Positions 29,227 through 39,944 of a DNA stretch of 64,000 nt are shown piece by piece. Source of the DNA: Yarrowia lipolytica (Eukaryota > Ascomycota > Dipodascomycetes > Dipodascales). Numbering within the stretch: the stretch's first letter is position 1; every line of letters begins with the position of its first letter. The notes beneath the pieces were generated by a model. The model was not told the DNA's origin. It did no database searches and was given only the letters and a program-made list of their open reading frames with translations. A program made the position numbers and the translations under genes. The stretch spans positions 3,284,501 to 3,348,500 of the forward strand of contig NC_090772.1 of NCBI RefSeq assembly GCF_001761485.1, read 5' to 3'.

Positions 29227-30756
29227 TAAGGCTATCTCGTGCTGTGATTGGCCAGAGTTTTTCCGTGCGTTATTTATCCGCATTAAGCACGCGTGGGGTA
29301 TGTATCTTAACAAGAAGAGTGATTCCATGTGCAACGTAAAGCACAATGAGTAATGTGTATAATTTTGGGGGCTGAAAATTTTTATCGCACTGTATTATTA
29401 TTGTACTTTCCCAGTAGAAACATCCGCCGGCTATCTATGTGTATATGTGTGTGTGCGATCGATCTTGCTTTCTTTTATCATTGTCTCGACTGGTTATCTT
29501 TGGGCAGCACAACAAAGGCATGGATGCACCCACAAACTGGCTGGTTGGGGGACCATCTTGGAAACACCAGTTTGTGTTCTCTCAAAGCTAATTCTGTTTA
29601 TGCATCTCCACCTGCTGTGGCCATGTCCAAACCGCCTCTCATTACCCTATGGGTTCATGTGCTCGACTCAGTCTTGTGAAAAGCAAAAAGAGACAATCGG
29701 CCAGGCATAGGCGTGAATTGCAGCAAAATAAAAAAGAGAGACATGTAATACGACGACGCGGTTAGTGCGGTTCTATAACTCCAGAAAAATACAAGCGTCC
29801 GGCTGTCCGGGGGGGCTATTTCTAGGGACAATGGTGATGATAGTTAGGGTGAGGCTTTAAAGGCGGTGAGGGGATGCTACAAGTATGTACTGTAGCCAAC
29901 ACTGGTCCGGGAGATAGCTTGGTGGATTAAATTAGCTGGAGTTTGGGCTGCATTTCACACCAGAAAAGGTGCTATTTGACATCTGGTAGCCCCTTAAGCC
30001 GCACACGCGACATCCGGCGCCCAAGAGTTCCCTTTAGCTCTATAGCTCGAAAGAAATGGAAACCGTTTGCTCCAGGAATGAGAAGTGTTCCAATCGCATT
30101 GCGCGCGTATGGTGCCAGTTACAGCATAGTGCAGCTCTGCCGCATGAGGAGTCTGGAACAGGAACACAAGACCGTAATATGCCAAGTGGTGTAACTTTCG
30201 GCGAGGCAAACGTGTTCCACTTGGGGTCCTTCAATTGTCATCATGATTTGTCGCTCTAGTACAAGTATTCATCTTGACAGTGAATGAATAATCTTGACGT
30301 CTACCATGTGATAGTCTTGAGGAAGAGGAGCTTGTGACGAGGTTAACGTTATTGGATGGTTGGAAATCCCAATATAGCCCATTTAGAGCGCAATCAATGG
30401 AGTGACAAATTTTGGGAGAGTGCAAAAAAAAATGCGTCGGCGGTTTTTCTCCATCGCTGGCCAAAGGGACCCCTTTTGCTGATTATTACTTACAACCCGT
30501 GCTCCAGAGAACCTCCGATGGCTACCCCACTCCCTACTCGAGTCCGAGTCGGACATGTGTGGGCTTTGTGGTCGGCTATTGAAGTTCCGTTCAGTCCGGG
30601 GTAAGGTTTCAGACAAGGAAGTGGCCCTAAAAGCAAAAGTGCGGTACGAACTCAATCCCACCCTGCCCAATTCATGCTGCATAGAGTTGGCATGATAGTG
30701 GTAGGGTTTATATAAATATTGCTATCTCCCCATCCCACACCACGGTATCGCACACC
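29227..30756. other. Promoter region of pyruvate carboxylase
   Basis: I see no convincing gene in this 1.5 kb. Several 60-110 codon open frames overlap one another on both strands (29353-29710, 29943-30259, 30383-30682) with no recognisable product. The interval ends with the TATA element of the pyruvate carboxylase gene. Confidence 0.5.
30709..30718 (+). promoter_or_regulatory. TATA box of PYC1
   Basis: TATATAAATA lies 39-48 bp before the ATG at 30757. The short distance implies a short 5' leader. Confidence 0.6.
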
Positions 30757-33700
30757 ATGTCCAACGTTCCTGAGACCAAGGTGGATCCCTCGCTCTCGAC
30801 GCCCGAGGTGCCCTCGCAGGGCCTTCACAGCCGCCTCGACAAGATGCGAGCCGATTCCAGTATTCTGGGCTCCATGAACAAGATTCTGGGTGAGTACAAA
30901 CGAGTGAGATAGTGTGTGTGTGTGTCACCTGTCGACCTGTTGAGATGACGACACGCACCCTCAATTGCTCTCAAAAGTGAAGCGAAACCAACAACACGAA
31001 GATGGGAAAAATTGGCACTACCACACTACTGGTGTGGGGGTCACATGCAACTGCGAATGTCACCATGCACGTTGCTCGGTACTCTGCATAAGGTGACACC
31101 ACGACACAGAGGATGCTTCCGCCACCCAGAGTGCTCCCAAAGAACAACCCTAACACAGTCGCCAACCGAGGAGAGATCCCCATTCGAATCTTCAGAACCG
31201 CCCATGAGCTTTCCATGCAGACCGTGGCTATCTACGCCCACGAGGATCGGCTCTCTATGCACCGATTCAAGGCCGACGAGGCCTATGTGATTGGTGACCG
31301 TGGCAAGTACACCCCCGTCCAGGCCTACCTTCAGGTCGACGAGATCATCGAGATCGCAAAGGCTCACGGTGTCAACATGGTCCACCCCGGATACGGTTTC
31401 CTTTCCGAGAACTCCGAGTTTGCTCGAAAGGTTGAGGAGGCCGGCATGGCCTGGATTGGCCCCCCTCACAACGTCATTGACTCTGTCGGTGACAAGGTCT
31501 CTGCCCGAAACCTGGCCATTAAGAACAACGTTCCCGTTGTGCCCGGTACTGATGGCCCTGTCGAGGACCCCAAGGACGCTCTCAAGTTTGTGGAGAAGTA
31601 CGGTTACCCTGTTATCATCAAGGCTGCCTTTGGTGGTGGAGGCCGAGGTATGCGAGTTGTTCGAGAAGGAGACGACATTGTTGATGCATTCAACCGAGCC
31701 TCCTCCGAGGCCAAGACTGCATTTGGCAACGGAACCTGTTTCATCGAGCGATTCCTCGATAAACCCAAGCACATTGAGGTCCAGCTTCTTGCTGACGGCC
31801 AGGGCAACGTTGTACATCTGTTTGAGCGAGACTGTTCCGTCCAGCGACGACACCAGAAGGTGGTTGAGATTGCTCCTGCCAAGGACCTGCCCGTGGAGGT
31901 TCGAGACGCCATTCTTGACGACGCTGTCCGACTTGCTGAGGACGCCAAGTACCGAAACGCCGGTACCGCCGAGTTCCTCGTTGACGAGCAGAACCGACAC
32001 TACTTCATCGAGATCAACCCCCGAATTCAGGTTGAGCACACAATTACCGAAGAGATTACTGGCATCGACATTGTTGCTGCACAGATCCAGATTGCCGCTG
32101 GTGCCACTCTTGAGCAGCTGGGACTCACCCAGGACAAGATCTCCACTCGAGGCTTTGCCATCCAATGCCGAATCACAACCGAGGACCCTGCCAAGCAGTT
32201 CCAACCCGACACCGGTAAGATCGAGGTCTACCGATCTGCTGGAGGTAACGGAGTTCGGCTCGATGGAGGAAACGGTTTTGCCGGAGCCATCATCTCCCCT
32301 CACTACGATTCCATGCTGGTCAAGTGCTCTTGTTCCGGCACCACATTCGAGATTGCTCGACGAAAGATGATCCGAGCTCTGGTTGAGTTCCGAATCCGAG
32401 GAGTCAAGACCAACATTCCCTTCCTGTTGGCTCTTCTCACCCACCCCACTTTCATCGAGGGTAAGTGCTGGACCACTTTTATCGACGACACTCCTTCGCT
32501 GTTCGACCTCATGACCTCCCAGAACCGAGCCCAGAAGCTGCTTGCCTACCTTGCCGATCTCTGTGTCAACGGCACTTCCATCAAGGGCCAGGTTGGCAAC
32601 CCCAAGCTCAAGTCCGAGGTTGTCATCCCCGTGCTCAAGAACTCTGAGGGCAAGATTGTCGACTGTTCCAAGCCCGACCCTGTTGGCTGGAGAAACATTC
32701 TTGTCGAGCAGGGCCCCGAGGCCTTTGCCAAGGCCGTTCGAAAGAACGACGGTGTGCTTGTCATGGACACCACTTGGCGTGACGCCCACCAGTCTCTGCT
32801 TGCCACCCGAGTTCGAACCACCGATCTGCTGGCTATCGCCAACGAGACCTCCCACGCCATGTCCGGTGCTTTTGCCTTGGAGTGCTGGGGAGGAGCCACC
32901 TTCGATGTCGCCATGCGGTTCCTGTACGAGGACCCCTGGGACCGACTTCGAAAGATGCGAAAGGCCGTGCCCAACATCCCCTTCCAGATGCTTCTGCGAG
33001 GTGCCAATGGTGTCGCTTACTCCTCTCTACCTGATAACGCCATTGACCACTTTGTCAAGCAGGCCAAGGATAATGGAGTCGACATTTTCCGAGTGTTTGA
33101 CGCTCTCAACGATCTCGACCAGCTCAAGGTCGGTGTTGACGCTGTCAAGAAGGCCGGAGGAGTGGTTGAGGCCACCGTTTGCTACTCCGGAGACATGCTC
33201 AACCCCAAGAAGAAGTACAACCTCGAGTACTACCTCGATTTTGTCGATCGTGTGGTTGAGATGGGCACTCACATTCTGGGTATCAAGGATATGGCTGGTA
33301 CTCTTAAGCCCGCCGCTGCTACCAAGCTCATTGGTGCCATTCGAGAGAAGTACCCCAACCTCCCCATCCATGTCCACACACATGACTCTGCTGGTACTGG
33401 TGTGGCCTCCATGGCTGCTGCCGCCGAGGCTGGAGCTGATGTGGTTGACGTGGCTTCCAACTCCATGTCTGGTATGACCTCTCAGCCCTCCATCTCTGCT
33501 CTCATGGCTACTCTTGAGGGCAAGCTTTCCACTGGCCTGGACCCTGCTCTTGTCCGAGAGCTCGACGCGTACTGGGCCCAGATGCGACTGCTGTACTCCT
33601 GCTTCGAGGCTGATCTCAAGGGTCCCGATCCCGAGGTGTTCCAGCACGAGATTCCTGGTGGCCAGCTGACCAACCTTCTCTTCCAGGCCCAGCAGGTTGG

Positions 33701-34601
33701 TCTGGGAGAGCAGTGGAAGGAGACCAAGCAGGCTTACATCGCTGCCAACCAGCTGCTGGGCGATATTGTTAAGGTAACCCCTACCTCGAAGGTTGTCGGT
33801 GATCTGGCCCAGTTTATGGTTTCCAACAAGCTGTCATATGATGACGTCATCAAACAGGCTGGCTCTCTGGACTTCCCCGGTTCCGTGCTCGACTTCTTCG
33901 AGGGTCTCATGGGCCAGCCCTACGGTGGTTTCCCTGAGCCTCTCCGAACTGAGGCTCTGCGAGGCCAGCGAAAGAAGCTGACCGAGCGACCCGGTAAGTC
34001 TCTGCCCCCTGTTGACTTTGCTGCCGTCCGAAAGGACCTCGAGGAACGATTTGGCCACATCACTGAGTGCGACATTGCCTCTTACTGCATGTACCCCAAG
34101 GTGTTTGAGGACTACCGAAAGATTGTCGACAAATACGGTGATCTATCCATCGTCCCTACTCGACTCTTCCTGGAGGCTCCCAAGACTGACGAGGAGTTCT
34201 CTGTCGAGATTGAGCAGGGTAAGACTCTGATTCTCGCTCTGCGAGCCATTGGAGACCTGTCCATGCAGACTGGTCTACGAGAGGTCTACTTTGAGCTCAA
34301 CGGAGAGATGCGAAAGATTTCTGTTGAGGACAAGAAGGCTGCTGTCGAGACTGTTTCTCGACCTAAGGCCGACCCTGGCAACCCCAACGAGGTCGGAGCT
34401 CCCATGGCCGGTGTGGTTGTGGAGGTCCGAGTCCACGAGGGCACCGAGGTCAAGAAGGGCGACCCCGTGGCTGTTCTGTCTGCCATGAAGATGGAGATGG
34501 TTATCTCTGCCCCTGTTTCCGGTAAGGTGGGCGAGGTTCCTGTGAAGGAGGGCGACTCTGTCGATGGTTCCGATCTTATTTGCAAGATTGTGCGGGCTTA
34601 A
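30757..34601 (+). CDS. PYC1: Pyruvate carboxylase (two exons)
   Basis: This biotin enzyme carboxylates pyruvate to oxaloacetate, refilling the TCA cycle and supporting gluconeogenesis and lipid synthesis. Exon 1 is 30757-30889 and exon 2 is 31159-34601, giving 1191 residues. The splice rebuilds KILVANRGE (42-50), the start of the biotin carboxylase domain, which confirms the intron. ATP-grasp residues are seen in FGGGGRGMRVV. The carboxyltransferase domain starts around DTTWRDAHQSLLATRVR (about 580). The C-terminal biotinyl domain has AMKMEM, with the biotin-carrying lysine at about 1155. No mitochondrial presequence is visible, so a cytosolic enzyme is likely, as in other yeasts. The ATG within the intron, at 31113, is not the start. 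Confidence 0.97.
30890..31158 (+). other. Intron of PYC1
   Basis: The 269-nt intron has GTGAGT at 30890 and CCTAACACAG ending at 31158. Splicing creates the GTC codon of the conserved ILVANRGE motif. The branch site CTAAC sits only four bases before the exon. A (GT)n run lies near 30913-30925 inside the intron. Confidence 0.93.
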
Positions 34602-34879
34602 TTATCAAAAATAGATAGTTAATTGATTTATGATTTTATTGAAACACCGAGTTTCTACTTGTAATGTAGCTTTTAGCGTGTATATATTGTCTTTTTTATT
34701 TTTTTATTTGCTCCTTCATTATAATATGTTCTTGAGTAAGCTCCCATGTGTAACATCACAGATACTTCTAGTTTACTTGATTATCTTGACAGCGTAACGC
34801 GCCACAAATTAAGGTTCGGTATATGTAAACACCAAGAGCCCTCATTGTAACACCCACTTCACACATCTAAGACACTGAA

Positions 34880-35590
34880 ATGGACACGGCATCTCTCACG
34901 AACGAGCTCCGATCGTTGGCCCGGCGCCAGCAAACTCTCCAAGCGCGTCTGTCAGTTTTGAGAGCAACGACGACGACTTTGAACCAAGCCAGCACGAAAA
35001 ACAAGACTCAGGACGTCAAACGGAAAATCGCAACTGACGTGTTGTTGTCTAAGGGAAAGGAGAACTTGCAAGAGCAAGAACAATTTGATAGCGAGAATCT
35101 CAGTCGATTTACCGGAACCACAGCGTTCCGGGTCAAGGGTTTCTCAGACCTGCTGGGGGTTCGTATTGAGCACTTCAGTGAAGCTACAGGAACATTTGAG
35201 GCGCCTTACTACGTGATTCTGAAGCGGGTTTCCGGAGAGAAACACTTTGAGGTGTTCAAACACACTATTCCGAGTTATGTGCCGTTGAGATCTCTGGAGA
35301 AACAGTATCTGAAGGGCAAGGTTGACCTGTTGGCTTTCGTTCGAAAAGTCAGACGATGCATCCAGCAGTTTCTCTTCAAGCGTCGTGTCTTTAACGAACT
35401 ACAATCGTTAGGAGCCGAGGTTGATGCCGATGAAGCGTACAGAATGGTGCAACTCTCTCTACAGGGTGTCACATACACGCTTGTTTGTGGTCCCACCAGG
35501 GTAGAACGAGTTGTGGAGAAGCACAGTAAGCCGTTTCTCTTGGGTCCCTTGTCGGGATTGAGAAGGCGCATTGTTCGCGCCAATAGATAG
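34880..35590 (+). CDS. CENP-O/Mcm21-like inner kinetochore protein
   Basis: The 236-residue protein opens with a coiled coil (LTNELRSLARRQQTLQARLS, about 6-60). A mixed domain follows with VLLSKGKENL, FRVKGFSDLLGVRIEHFSE, PYYVILKR, HTIPSYVPLRSLEKQYL and FVRKVRRCIQQFLFKRRVFN. The order of a coiled coil, a strand-rich domain, an HTIP-x-YVPL phrase and an R-rich helix resembles the CENP-O/Mcm21 family, a COMA-complex subunit that pairs with CENP-P/Ctf19 at the centromere. I base this on remembered family patterns, so the name is tentative. It converges with the FIT-family gene, with 150 bp between the stops. Confidence 0.6.
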   Translation: MDTASLTNELRSLARRQQTLQARLSVLRATTTTLNQASTKNKTQDVKRKIATDVLLSKGKENLQEQEQFDSENLSRFTGTTAFRVKGFSDLLGVRIEHFSEATGTFEAPYYVILKRVSGEKHFEVFKHTIPSYVPLRSLEKQYLKGKVDLLAFVRKVRRCIQQFLFKRRVFNELQSLGAEVDADEAYRMVQLSLQGVTYTLVCGPTRVERVVEKHSKPFLLGPLSGLRRRIVRANR

Positions 35591-35740
35591 CTCTTCTGAC
35601 AAGAGATAGCTGCTCCGTTAGTAGTTCTCTATCGGCAAGTAGCTACTCGCTCTGACTAACAGTGGCTAGGCCACGATATTTATTCTTTTATAAGTTATTA
35701 ATACCTGCACACATACTTACAGTACCGTGTACAACGTCTA

Positions 35741-36919
35741 TCAATTGTTAGAGCCAACACTAGGCTTGGGTCGAGTCAGATAAGGAATAACGACGTAGAC
35801 AAGCTGGACAGTCAGCAATCCAAAAATGACTCCCATAAGCTTCTCCCAGAAGGTGTGAAAGTACAGAGATGTCATAAAGTACATCCAAGTCCACAGAGCA
35901 GCGGTACCCAGAGCAATCTTGGCACTAAGCTTGTATGGTCGTCGCTTGATGTGAGGGATGGTCTCGTAGACGAGGAACATGGTGCTCAGCACCAGCAGGA
36001 AGCAGTGACCGGAAGGATCGTAGCCACCGATCCAGGTGCCCCCAGACCGTCTACAGGATGCTGATGATATCGTCTTACCAGTAATAGGGCTTGCGTTCTC
36101 CTTCTGGTACTCACACTTGCCACCGGTAGCCACAAAGAACCGGTCCATGATGGGGATACCAAGGAACCACTGGGTGAAGAGAAGCCACCACAGAGAGTGG
36201 ATAATGTATCGGGAGAGCTGGCCAATGGGGGTAGGTGCAGAGATGCCGACCAGCAGTTTCAGAGCAGCGTTGGCCTTGCTATCGGAATTAGTTTCTGACA
36301 CTCCGTCGTGGGTGGTTCCAGTTCGGGTTCCCGTAGAGGTGTTTGTGCCAAAGGAGACACCCAGGCCAATTGAACCAGAGAACGTCTCGTATACAATGTA
36401 CCCAAATGCAATTGTGGTCCAGAGCCATCCATTCTTGACAAACAAGATGTTAAGGAAGTTTCGTTTGTCGGCAAAGTAGGTGTGGTCGACGATCTTGCCG
36501 ACGAGGGCACCCAAGATAAGCACAGAGAATACCAAACCAATCAAGGACAGGTCAAGGAGAGAAAACATACCGTTTCCAAAACTCTTGGCGGTCAGCTCGG
36601 AGTGGAGGTCCGGGTGCTTGTAATTGTTGCGAACCGACGAGCTGGGGTTGGCGCCTCTTCTGTTGATGGGAGTCGTCCCATTTGCTTCTTGGGGTTGTCC
36701 CACGGGGATCTTGACGAGGTTGGGAAAAGACGATTCGAAGGCAGCGTCACCTTCACTGGCGGTATGAGTGCCGTCGGGGCCCACAACAGTGGTTGTGGAG
36801 ACTGTTCCGCAGGTGGAAGTGGTGGTGGTCACTCCGTCGCTATCCACGGTTGTGGTTGTGGAAGTGAGTCCATCTGGACTGGTAATTGTTTCTTGCTTGA
36901 CAATCTGGGGCTTTGACAT
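35741..36919 (-). CDS. FIT-family ER membrane protein (Scs3/Yft2/FITM2-like)
   Basis: FIT proteins sit in the ER membrane and are needed for normal lipid-droplet emergence; biochemical work assigns them lipid phosphatase-like acyl-CoA diphosphatase activity. This 392-residue protein has a long Thr/Ser-rich N-terminus (about 1-115, many TTT and TST runs) and then several hydrophobic spans (for example SLIGLVFSVLILGALVG and LLFTQWFLGIPI). The two family signatures are present: GYDPSGHCFLLVLST (His at about 305) and LYFHTFWEKLMGVIFG (His at about 353). These two histidines are the presumed catalytic residues. The open frame continues ten codons upstream from a TTG, so I use the first ATG. The N-terminal extension is longer than in S. 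cerevisiae Scs3. Confidence 0.85.
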   Translation of the reverse strand: MSKPQIVKQETITSPDGLTSTTTTVDSDGVTTTTSTCGTVSTTTVVGPDGTHTASEGDAAFESSFPNLVKIPVGQPQEANGTTPINRRGANPSSSVRNNYKHPDLHSELTAKSFGNGMFSLLDLSLIGLVFSVLILGALVGKIVDHTYFADKRNFLNILFVKNGWLWTTIAFGYIVYETFSGSIGLGVSFGTNTSTGTRTGTTHDGVSETNSDSKANAALKLLVGISAPTPIGQLSRYIIHSLWWLLFTQWFLGIPIMDRFFVATGGKCEYQKENASPITGKTISSASCRRSGGTWIGGYDPSGHCFLLVLSTMFLVYETIPHIKRRPYKLSAKIALGTAALWTWMYFMTSLYFHTFWEKLMGVIFGLLTVQLVYVVIPYLTRPKPSVGSNN

Positions 36920-37257
36920 TGTCGGTTTTGGAGAGTGGTAGCAATGCAACAGCAGCCTACTTGTAGTTTACCGTTTACCTTGCACTCAGCAGCCATGATA
37001 GCCAAATAGGCTTTCGTCACGTGTAGGGCTAGATTGGACAACGAGATTGCGGTATTTGCGGCATCTGTTTTGGGGTCTCCGGTCTCAACATTTTCATAAA
37101 TATCCACTAGCGATAATAACTGCCAGGTTCCATTTCTTGCCCGAGCAGGCGCCCACTGACACGTCTATTTCAATGCCGACTTTATGTGCCACTGCACTTG
37201 CATATATCCTGCAAGCGACTTCCTGAAATCCAACAACACCACAATATCCACGGGAAA

Positions 37258-37814
37258 ATGGCGGAGGTGGCAACAGCCGAAAAACCTGTGACCGACGGCA
37301 TCCAGGACGGATCCGAACAGCCCGACCGGTCTCTTCGCTTTGAGGCCGAGCTGGAGGTGAGTATCGACGTCAGAACTTCGCCACAAACATGACCCACGTC
37401 GTGACATGATGACCCGTTCAATTAACACAGTTTGTTCAATCGCTGGCAAACCCGCAATACCTGTCATATCTGGCACACAACAAGTACTTAGAGTCACCAG
37501 AGTTCCTCAACTACCTCTCATACCTGGAGTATTGGCGAGAGCCAAAGTATGCAAGGTTCCTGGTCTACCCCAACTGTCTTCATGTTCTGAAACTGCTCCA
37601 GTACGCTACATTCCGCAAAGAAATCAGCCGGCCTGACTTTGCCAAGCAGCTCATGGACGAGTTCTACTACGCATGGATCAAGCCCAGTGAGGCCGGTGTG
37701 TTTGGAGATGACGATACGCTAGAGGGTCTGAAACGGGAGGACTCTCAGGCTCCGCCAGGACAAAACGTCAAGATGGAGAACAAGGACGGAGACGGCGATG
37801 TTCAGATGGCATAA
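37258..37814 (+). CDS. MED31: Mediator complex subunit 31 (two exons)
   Basis: Med31/Soh1 is a conserved middle-module subunit of Mediator, the bridge between activators and RNA polymerase II. Exon 1 is 37258-37356 (33 codons) and exon 2 is 37431-37814, giving 160 residues. The domain spans about 27-125: [20 protein letters not shown], then [38 protein letters not shown] and [10 protein letters not shown]. This is an almost textbook Med31 core. The join of LE to FVQSLANP falls inside the conserved domain, which proves the intron. The acidic/Gln tail is variable in the family. It is divergent from the FIT gene and converges with the WHIM-protein gene. Confidence 0.95.
37357..37430 (+). other. 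Intron of MED31
   Basis: The 74-nt intron has GTGAGT at 37357 and ATTAACACAG ending at 37430. The branch site is TTAAC instead of CTAAC. Removing it fuses RFEAELE to FVQSLANP, a conserved Med31 phrase. Confidence 0.93.
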
Positions 37815-37955
37815 CTGTATCATCCTAAGAAAAAATCAGCATAATTAACCTACAATCCTTTTGGTGTGTGCAACTACTTACACAACCGTATGCCTTCTTC
37901 CAGCATGCATCATATAGAAATATATACTATTTTACATTTTCCCACGTCGTCTATA

Positions 37956-39944
37956 TTATGTGGCAATCAGCTCTCGAGGAAGCATGATCTCGCTCACCTG
38001 CTTGATTCGCTGGATGAACTTGTCACGCTCATTGGGAGGCTTGGTGGGATCCTTCTCGCCCATATGGTATGGCAGCCACTTTGCCAAAAGCTCGCCGTCC
38101 TCCTTGCACGTAACCATATATAAGGTAGTGTTTTGGTTGGCGCCTAGAAGAGGCCGAGATGTGTTTAGACTGAAGTGGTAGAACTCGTGGTTGGGATCTG
38201 GAAGCAATGGAGGAGCCTCGTCCTCTTCTTCCTCTTCTTCCTCCGCAACCACCTCCTCAGTAGCAGGAGTCTCCTCGTCTCCTTCATTCCCCTCCTCCTT
38301 GGTAGGTTGCTGAGCAGCCTTCTTGATAGGCTTCTTCTTTTTCGGCTTGGGAGGGTGAGCCTCGTTGTATGCTATCAGCTCTTGCATGGGAACAGGGTAC
38401 TCGGAACCCTCGGCCTTCTCAATAATTATGAAACTGGAAAGATCCCGAACTCCGGTGAGTCGCTCTTGGCACACCCAGTAAGTGTTTCCAAGGTGGTCTT
38501 TGCCCACGGGCAGCATGCGGTGTCGTCTATGTCTGTTGCTCATGATGACGGCATATTTGGCCTGCTCAACGCTTTCAATCCAAGCATTCTTAGCAACAGC
38601 ATGAACGTCTTGCCACTCGTATAGTGCTGCTCGTCCCTTTCCTGCTCCGTTGGGCCGGCTCTGTTTCAGCTCCTCTCGCTTCTTATACCACTGAACGTTG
38701 AGGTTCTTGACGGTTTCTGCATATGATGCCTCACGCTGGTCATTGTCTCGAGCGAGGGCGTTTCGTACCTGCTCAGTAGAAGCGACCAGAGTAATTAGTC
38801 GCCCCACTAGGTCGATGGACCGCTTTTCGTAGTCCAGCTCGGTAGACAGGTCTCCGAGTTTTTGGACCTCACGGCTAGTCAGTTTTGTTCCCCCCTCTTC
38901 CTCCACTTCCTCTTCTTCAACATTATCCTTAAGCATGGTCTTGCCAACTACAGGATCAATATTGCCGAGCTTCTCATTGGCGATCTCAATGTAGTCGGAC
39001 AGCATGAGCCACAGCCGTTCGGACTCTGCGGGTATTCGCTCGATCTGTTTCACCAGGTCCGTGTGAACCTCCTTGTCCATGGGCGGCCCAGGATGGTTGT
39101 ATGCATTGTTGCTGCTGGGCGGCAGCTTGGCATGAACCGCGTAGTCCTTAGTCAGTACTGACAGAAGCGCGGTAATGATGTGTTTATACATGAACTCGTT
39201 CCAGGGTCCAGTGAGATCGTTCAGTGAGGGACCGTGTCTGGATCCAATGGATATGATGTCGTTGAATCGAATGAGAAACTCGCGGATCTGAAGACGGCCC
39301 CAGATGACATACTCGGGGTAGTCCGACAGCAAGATCTGGAACTTTGGGGGACACGGCACGGCCTTTTTGCCGTTGGTAGTCTTTGTGGGAGTGGAAGGAG
39401 CAGGAGTGCTTTCGGCCGTGTTGGGTTCTGATTTGACAGCAGTCTTCTTGGGTGTGTCCTTCTTGGGTGTGTCCTTCTTGGGTGTGTCCTTCTTGGGTGT
39501 GTCCTTCTTGGGTGTGTCCTTCTTGGGTGTGTCCTTCTTGGATGTGTCCTTCTTGGTAGTAGCCTTCTTAGGAGTGGCCTTCTTTGGCGTTGCCTTTGTA
39601 TCCTTCTTGGTGTCCTTCTTGGTGTCCTTCTTGGAGTTGTCCTTGCTGGAGTCCTTCTTGGTCGACTTCTTTGATGGCGGCGTGGAGTCCTGGCTGCTCA
39701 GGCTCAGGCGCAGCTTAAGCGACGGGATCTTTTCTCTCTTAGCCGGAGGAGTCTCGATGTCGTCTCCCTGGCGTTTGGAAGAGGCGCCTGGAGAGTCGCG
39801 TCCATTTGTCTCCAGTGTTGAAGCGACTTGAGTATCGGGGGAATCATGGTTGGCGTGGGTCTCGGCGGGCACGGCGGGCACGGCGTCGGTAGTCTTGTCG
39901 GCGGCCGAATGGGCCCCGTTCAAGCCGTTCTGTTCGGGATCCAT
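37956..39944 (-). CDS. WHIM-type chromatin protein, possibly Ioc3-like
   Basis: From ATG 39944 the protein has 662 residues. A low-complexity N-terminus ends in a Lys/Asp/Thr/Pro tract with six KKDTP pentapeptides in a row. A helical region follows (FQILLSDYPEYVIWGRLQIR, EFLIRFNDIISIG, WNEFMYKHIITALLSVL), like the DDT/WHIM1 segment of ISWI-partner proteins. Near the C-terminus RHRRHRMLPVGKDHLGNTYW matches the WHIM2/WSD pattern (R-x-LG-x-D-x-x-x-N-x-YW). Such proteins position ISWI remodelers on nucleosomes; Ioc3 in the Isw1a complex is my best guess. The frame is open 36 codons further up, to ATG 40052, but 39944 has the better context (A at -3) and no ATG just ahead of it. Confidence 0.65.
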   Translation of the reverse strand: MDPEQNGLNGAHSAADKTTDAVPAVPAETHANHDSPDTQVASTLETNGRDSPGASSKRQGDDIETPPAKREKIPSLKLRLSLSSQDSTPPSKKSTKKDSSKDNSKKDTKKDTKKDTKATPKKATPKKATTKKDTSKKDTPKKDTPKKDTPKKDTPKKDTPKKDTPKKTAVKSEPNTAESTPAPSTPTKTTNGKKAVPCPPKFQILLSDYPEYVIWGRLQIREFLIRFNDIISIGSRHGPSLNDLTGPWNEFMYKHIITALLSVLTKDYAVHAKLPPSSNNAYNHPGPPMDKEVHTDLVKQIERIPAESERLWLMLSDYIEIANEKLGNIDPVVGKTMLKDNVEEEEVEEEGGTKLTSREVQKLGDLSTELDYEKRSIDLVGRLITLVASTEQVRNALARDNDQREASYAETVKNLNVQWYKKREELKQSRPNGAGKGRAALYEWQDVHAVAKNAWIESVEQAKYAVIMSNRHRRHRMLPVGKDHLGNTYWVCQERLTGVRDLSSFIIIEKAEGSEYPVPMQELIAYNEAHPPKPKKKKPIKKAAQQPTKEEGNEGDEETPATEEVVAEEEEEEEDEAPPLLPDPNHEFYHFSLNTSRPLLGANQNTTLYMVTCKEDGELLAKWLPYHMGEKDPTKPPNERDKFIQRIKQVSEIMLPRELIAT
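39449..39539. repeat. 15-bp coding minisatellite (KKDTP repeats)
   Basis: About six nearly identical 15-bp units (TCCTTCTTGGGTGTG on the plus strand) encode consecutive KKDTP pentapeptides on the minus strand. Degenerate units (KKDTS, KKATP, KKDTK) continue on both sides. Identical tandem units suggest recent expansion and likely strain variation. Confidence 0.9.

Noticed and set aside
31113-31158. ATG at 31113 as start of pyruvate carboxylase
   Set aside because: It lies inside the intron. The spliced exon 1 restores KILVANRGE, which the unspliced reading lacks.
31041-32855. 604-codon open frame opposite pyruvate carboxylase
   Set aside because: Same cause: extreme codon bias of the sense gene. 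The product has no recognisable motif.
36829-37107. 92-codon minus-strand frame between the FIT gene and MED31
   Set aside because: It overlaps the FIT coding start in another frame. The first half reads plausibly, but no splice pair with the local consensus joins it to the FIT gene.
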